From Dyadobacter bucti (GTDB lineage: Bacteria; Bacteroidota; Bacteroidia; Cytophagales; Spirosomataceae): a DNA stretch of 64,000 nucleotides. The stretch is from NCBI RefSeq assembly GCF_005869225.1, contig NZ_SWFP01000011.1, positions 62,001 through 126,000 on the forward strand, in the 5' to 3' direction. Of the stretch, positions 61,801 through 64,000 are shown in pieces. Under the pieces are notes generated by a model. It made no database searches, was not told the DNA's origin, and saw nothing but the letters and a program-made list of their open reading frames with translations. The translations under genes and the position numbers were made by a program. How positions within the stretch are numbered: the stretch's first letter is position 1; every line of letters begins with the position of its first letter.

Positions 61801-63100
61801 GAGGTAGGTTGTAATAGGGTGAGCCAACGATAACGTCACTATATCCGTCTCCGTTGATATCGCCTGCTGATGCTGCCGATCCGCCAAAAAGTGCTCCTGC
61901 CTGATTGGACTCAATTTTGGTTGAGACGTTGGATAGTCCAACTGCTGAACCATAGAATATATAAACTGCTCCTTCATTTACTTCGCCATTAGTGTACAAA
62001 CGAGAACCAACCACCACATCACTATACCCGTCACCATTTACATCGCCCGCAGAAGATACCGACCACCCGAATTCAGCACCTTCAATCGCATCACCAAAGT
62101 ACGGAAACCCTAGTGGGCTAAGCCCGGTAGAAGAACCCGTAAACAAAAATGCCGCGCCTTGGTCGGGCTGATTGTCGTCGTAGCCTGGGGCACCAACAAT
62201 TACGTCGCTGTATCCGTCCCCATTTACATCCCCGGCACTGGCGACCGAAAATCCAAATCTGGCCTCAGCCTGAAATCCCTGCAACAAAGCATTCGCATCA
62301 TTAACACTTCCATTCGCAATGATCGGATCAATGGTGACGGGATAGGTTGCATTTGCGGTATTAACGTCAATTATGATTTGCCCATGCTGATATGCCAGGG
62401 TAGCATCCAAATGTTTTCCGTTTGCGTCCCAGCATTTCAGGCCGTCGTATGTCAGCCAATTACCGGATAGCCCCCGATCGTCTTTATCATAAAATGCCAG
62501 TCTGTTTTTCCCCTGATCTTTGACTTTAAGACCTTTTGCTTCCAGACGTACCTGTAGGCTTTTGGTATTTTTGGGGGCTTGCTGAATAATGAAATTTTGC
62601 CGGATACCTGCTTCGGTATTGATGAATTCTTCCGTGAAACCCTCGTGCCGCAGCAGAAGTTTGCTGTCGGAAGTTTCTTTTGCGGCGGTTGGCTGGGGCG
62701 CGAAGAGCTTTTTTCCATCTGCGAAAACCCCGGCGTTTTTTAATGTCAGCCTGAAATTGTGGCCTGCGGAATCAACCCGGTTCCGGACAGTCAGTTTGCC
62801 GGGCTCGTAATACGCTCGCAGGTTTTGCTTCCGGTTGGGGCTTTGCAGAACACCCTGTTTTTTGTCCTCCGTAATGTTGTACTCGCGGTTAGCGATCGTC
62901 TGATAAATGGAAGACCTGGTACTGTCGGAAATGACATCCGGTTTTGTGCCCACATCACCGGCAATTTCAGCGGGTTTCCGGTGTTTCATCATGGCATGTG
63001 TCCACACATTACGCGCGTACCAGAAAATCAGTAGCACTGATGAGATAAGAACTGCAGACTTGCTGATCCTAGGGTAAAAATTTTCCTTCATTGTTTTCAT
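58826..63100 (-). CDS. Large secreted FG-GAP repeat protein with T9SS sorting domain (second)
   Basis: A 1424-aa paralogue of the first protein with the same layout: a hydrophobic N-terminus (SAVLISSVLLIFWYARNVW), N-terminal region, fourteen FG-GAP repeats with loops such as DVNGDGYSDVIVG (about 275-1110), a fibronectin-like region, and a T9SS type A sorting domain (from YPNPVVNQLKIDSKEI to QSQDETFKVMKK). Most repeats differ from those in the first protein but a stretch of about 196 bp in the C-terminal part (59100-59295) is nearly identical to 54598-54793. Start ATG at 63100; a second at 63091. It is separated from the first by a terminator, so each has its own transcript. Confidence 0.88.
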   Translation of the reverse strand: MKTMKENFYPRISKSAVLISSVLLIFWYARNVWTHAMMKHRKPAEIAGDVGTKPDVISDSTRSSIYQTIANREYNITEDKKQGVLQSPNRKQNLRAYYEPGKLTVRNRVDSAGHNFRLTLKNAGVFADGKKLFAPQPTAAKETSDSKLLLRHEGFTEEFINTEAGIRQNFIIQQAPKNTKSLQVRLEAKGLKVKDQGKNRLAFYDKDDRGLSGNWLTYDGLKCWDANGKHLDATLAYQHGQIIIDVNTANATYPVTIDPIIANGSVNDANALLQGFQAEARFGFSVASAGDVNGDGYSDVIVGAPGYDDNQPDQGAAFLFTGSSTGLSPLGFPYFGDAIEGAEFGWSVSSAGDVNGDGYSDVVVGSRLYTNGEVNEGAVYIFYGSAVGLSNVSTKIESNQAGALFGGSAASAGDINGDGYSDVIVGSPYYNLPPNTDSDGAAFILFGSANGIGPVASDTIAVASPNIGGGEFGSSASSAGDVNGDGFSDVIVSSEYYYVNGSNFAGAAFIYHGSQIGLPASPTLMLPGKTLDNPFADYVSSAGDLNADGYSDVLVGDGTSVYVYYGATDGSGISLQSEKILGYTNTSIACAGDVNADGYSDLVIADHYFDNNSGRALVFHGSKTGVVTTPKSTINGDQAIGRLGMSVASAGDVNGDGASDIIIGASEYDKMAADANDGIAVIYHGSAASVSAFPAAQVQAGQLDADVGYSVSDAGDVNGDGYADVIIGAPFYDNGQVNEGVAYLGYGASNGTINNLTLIEMNQANAHFGYSVSGAGDTNGDGYDDVIIGANLYDMGGNLDAGAGFVFYGSSSGIQLGLTNAVSLPQANAHAGNSVSSAGDINADGFDDIVVGAPLYDNAQNNAGAAIVSLGSAAGIATGGGTVIQGIQTAAEFGNAVSKAGDVNGDGYGDIIVGAFHSENNSNTLDEGGVFVYHGSKTGIETVSKALLELNITGAWLGYSVSDAGDVNGDGFDDVVAGAIYYANGQANEGAVAVYHGSASGVVQNAAAVIEYNQANALLGSSVSSADLNGDGYSDIIAGAPFYSGNQASEGAVLVYSGSETGIITSAPTVTMEGNQANCQMGYSASLAGDINGDGYDDLIAGAIKYTTGGRALIYHGNGDNGAPNYERIKGNIRLYQDDLTTLINQTNVDQATVGVGLHTKSFLGRNRAKLVWETRSQGQQFSHASPITNSTQFTGEGSFVNIQSGNTELKNAVVKPGIATRIRVRVKYDPVLAITGQVYGPWRYVNDPVITDPDALPVELISFKASVIENQVQLSWATATEVNSNYFEIQRSNNGKAWEKIGEVPALQNSSSNHHYTFSDANPLKGTSYYRLKMVDLDQTFAYSKLQSVKIKSLTTVYPNPVVNQLKIDSKEIIRKVNVFNSSGIKVMSVENSQGIGSIDLGGLPQGLYLIQSQDETFKVMKK

Positions 63101-63465
63101 TTTTGCGAAGTGATTTTTTTAGCTGTGAAGCCATTTTATAAATTACCGGGTAATTTTAGCTCCAAAGTTTCGCCTGAGACGAAAGCAATTACCCTACGGC
63201 TGGGAATCAATATGCTAACGGTAAACGGAGAAGAACCAGAGTGGGAAAAATTCGATTAGTTTCATTGAATCCGGAAATATTTATGCAAAGCGTGGCGGAT
63301 CTTGTTTCAGGAGGTGCCAGCAGGCTTTCGTCTTAGTTTTCGGGAGTGAGTATAAACCTATCGGGGAGTTCTTTTTTATCTTAAAGGGACACCGGAAATA
63401 AAGAATAGAACAGCCTATTGTACTTTTCCTTGACGTGTTCTTTTTTGACAATTAAATGTGTAAAA
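63101..63465. other. Intergenic region between second FG-GAP gene and FecR-like gene
   Basis: 365 bp between divergent genes. A small inverted repeat AAATTACC-G-GGTAATTT lies at 63140-63156. No gene or full promoter consensus is recognised, though both genes must have promoters here. Confidence 0.5.
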
Positions 63466-63855
63466 ATGAAACCGTTTTCGGAGTTATCGGCTGAAGAGTT
63501 AGCGATGGAAAACCTGTTCATCAGATGGGTTCGGTTTCCTGACGATCCACCTATACGTTCATTCTGGGAAAACTGGATTCTGAAATATCCGGCTATGAGG
63601 GAAACCGTAGCAAACGCCCGCGAAATTGTATTGACCGCCTCCGATTGGAAACCAGAAATGCTCTCCGGGCAGGAAGTGAATTCCATCTGGGACAGGATCA
63701 TTAACAGCCTGGACATCAGAGCTGAAAGAGAGCCGGGCGAAGCATCAAGCGGCCTGCTCCGGTCCAGGCTCAATACCAAAAGTATCATTCTTGGCATTAT
63801 TTCAATGGCCGTACTGATGATGCTGTACTTTTTTTTATTTTCCTCGACAAGATAA
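63466..63855 (+). CDS. Short membrane protein resembling the N-terminal part of FecR anti-sigma factors
   Basis: A 129-aa protein (ATG at 63466; the frame stays open upstream without a good start). Residues 1-60 (ELSAEELAMENLFIRWVRFP, FWENWILKYPAMRE) look like the cytoplasmic sigma-binding domain of FecR proteins, and one membrane helix follows at about 105-125 (LGIISMAVLMMLYFFLFSS). The periplasmic FecR domain is missing: the protein stops just after the helix. It may be a truncated anti-sigma factor or a stand-alone one. No sigma factor gene is next to it in the window. Confidence 0.6.
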   Translation: MKPFSELSAEELAMENLFIRWVRFPDDPPIRSFWENWILKYPAMRETVANAREIVLTASDWKPEMLSGQEVNSIWDRIINSLDIRAEREPGEASSGLLRSRLNTKSIILGIISMAVLMMLYFFLFSSTR

Positions 63856-64000
63856 TTCCCTCCGTTTCGTACCAGTAAATTCAGTGCCTCCAAACCGTTG
63901 GCAACTACATCACGTTATTTATTTATTATTGGTAAAATACAAAATGAAATTACCATATAGCAATTATCCGGCATTTTGAAATGCATGATAATATTGCTTT

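Overview
The window looks like a chromosome segment of a Bacteroidota bacterium, most probably a member of the Cytophagales close to Dyadobacter or Spirosoma. Reasons: two giant FG-GAP proteins end in type IX secretion sorting domains; an ECF sigma/FecR/STN cell-surface signalling set is present; several upstream regions carry the Bacteroidota -7 box TAnnTTTG; ribosome binding sites are mostly weak. The genus is inference; no rRNA or tRNA gene was found to anchor it.

Layout. 1-6810: an ABC exporter of the MacB/FtsX type (one ATPase, two permeases) embedded in TCATTCA-type repeats, a broken PIN toxin gene, then a sigma-54 response regulator overlapping its histidine kinase. 6819-12134 (minus): probable operon of a beta-CASP metallohydrolase, accA, a HAD phosphatase, a site-2 protease and a phosphotriesterase-family hydrolase. 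12334-18972: DacB/PBP4, then hslV, a heptad-repeat coiled-coil protein, the pyruvate dehydrogenase E2 subunit and lepA on the minus strand. 19133-26043: a TetR-controlled efflux operon matching the YbhGFSR/CecR arrangement, with a 42-bp perfect palindromic operator over its promoter. 26108-30266: a sugar uptake and oxidation cluster (FucP-type symporter, SDR, zinc dehydrogenase) with a divergent AraC regulator. 30351-31550: XRE regulator, zeta-like kinase and an overlapping 52-aa gene, a possible toxin-antitoxin module. 31577-34975: LytTR regulator and cytochrome bd oxidase (cydAB). 35151-39455: alpha/beta hydrolase, 3-hydroxyacyl-CoA dehydrogenase, CsbD and a cellobiose-2-epimerase-like enzyme. 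39555-40432: an array of 144-bp units rich in hairpins. 40661-44599: a PolX-like protein whose polymerase active site is lost, a DUF4143 ATPase and OxyR. 44837-51465: a small repeat protein, ECF sigma factor, FecR anti-sigma factor, an STN protein carrying surface repeats instead of a TonB barrel, a second surface-repeat protein, a lipid A type acyltransferase and a CHRD lipoprotein. 51535-63855: alaS, two paralogous 14-repeat FG-GAP proteins, and a short FecR-like membrane protein.

The most unusual items are the oriented TCATTCA spacers between operon genes, the 144-bp hairpin array beside the degenerate PolX gene, the sigma/anti-sigma system whose STN transducer has no TonB receptor part, and the duplicated FG-GAP proteins with an almost identical internal tract that suggests gene conversion.
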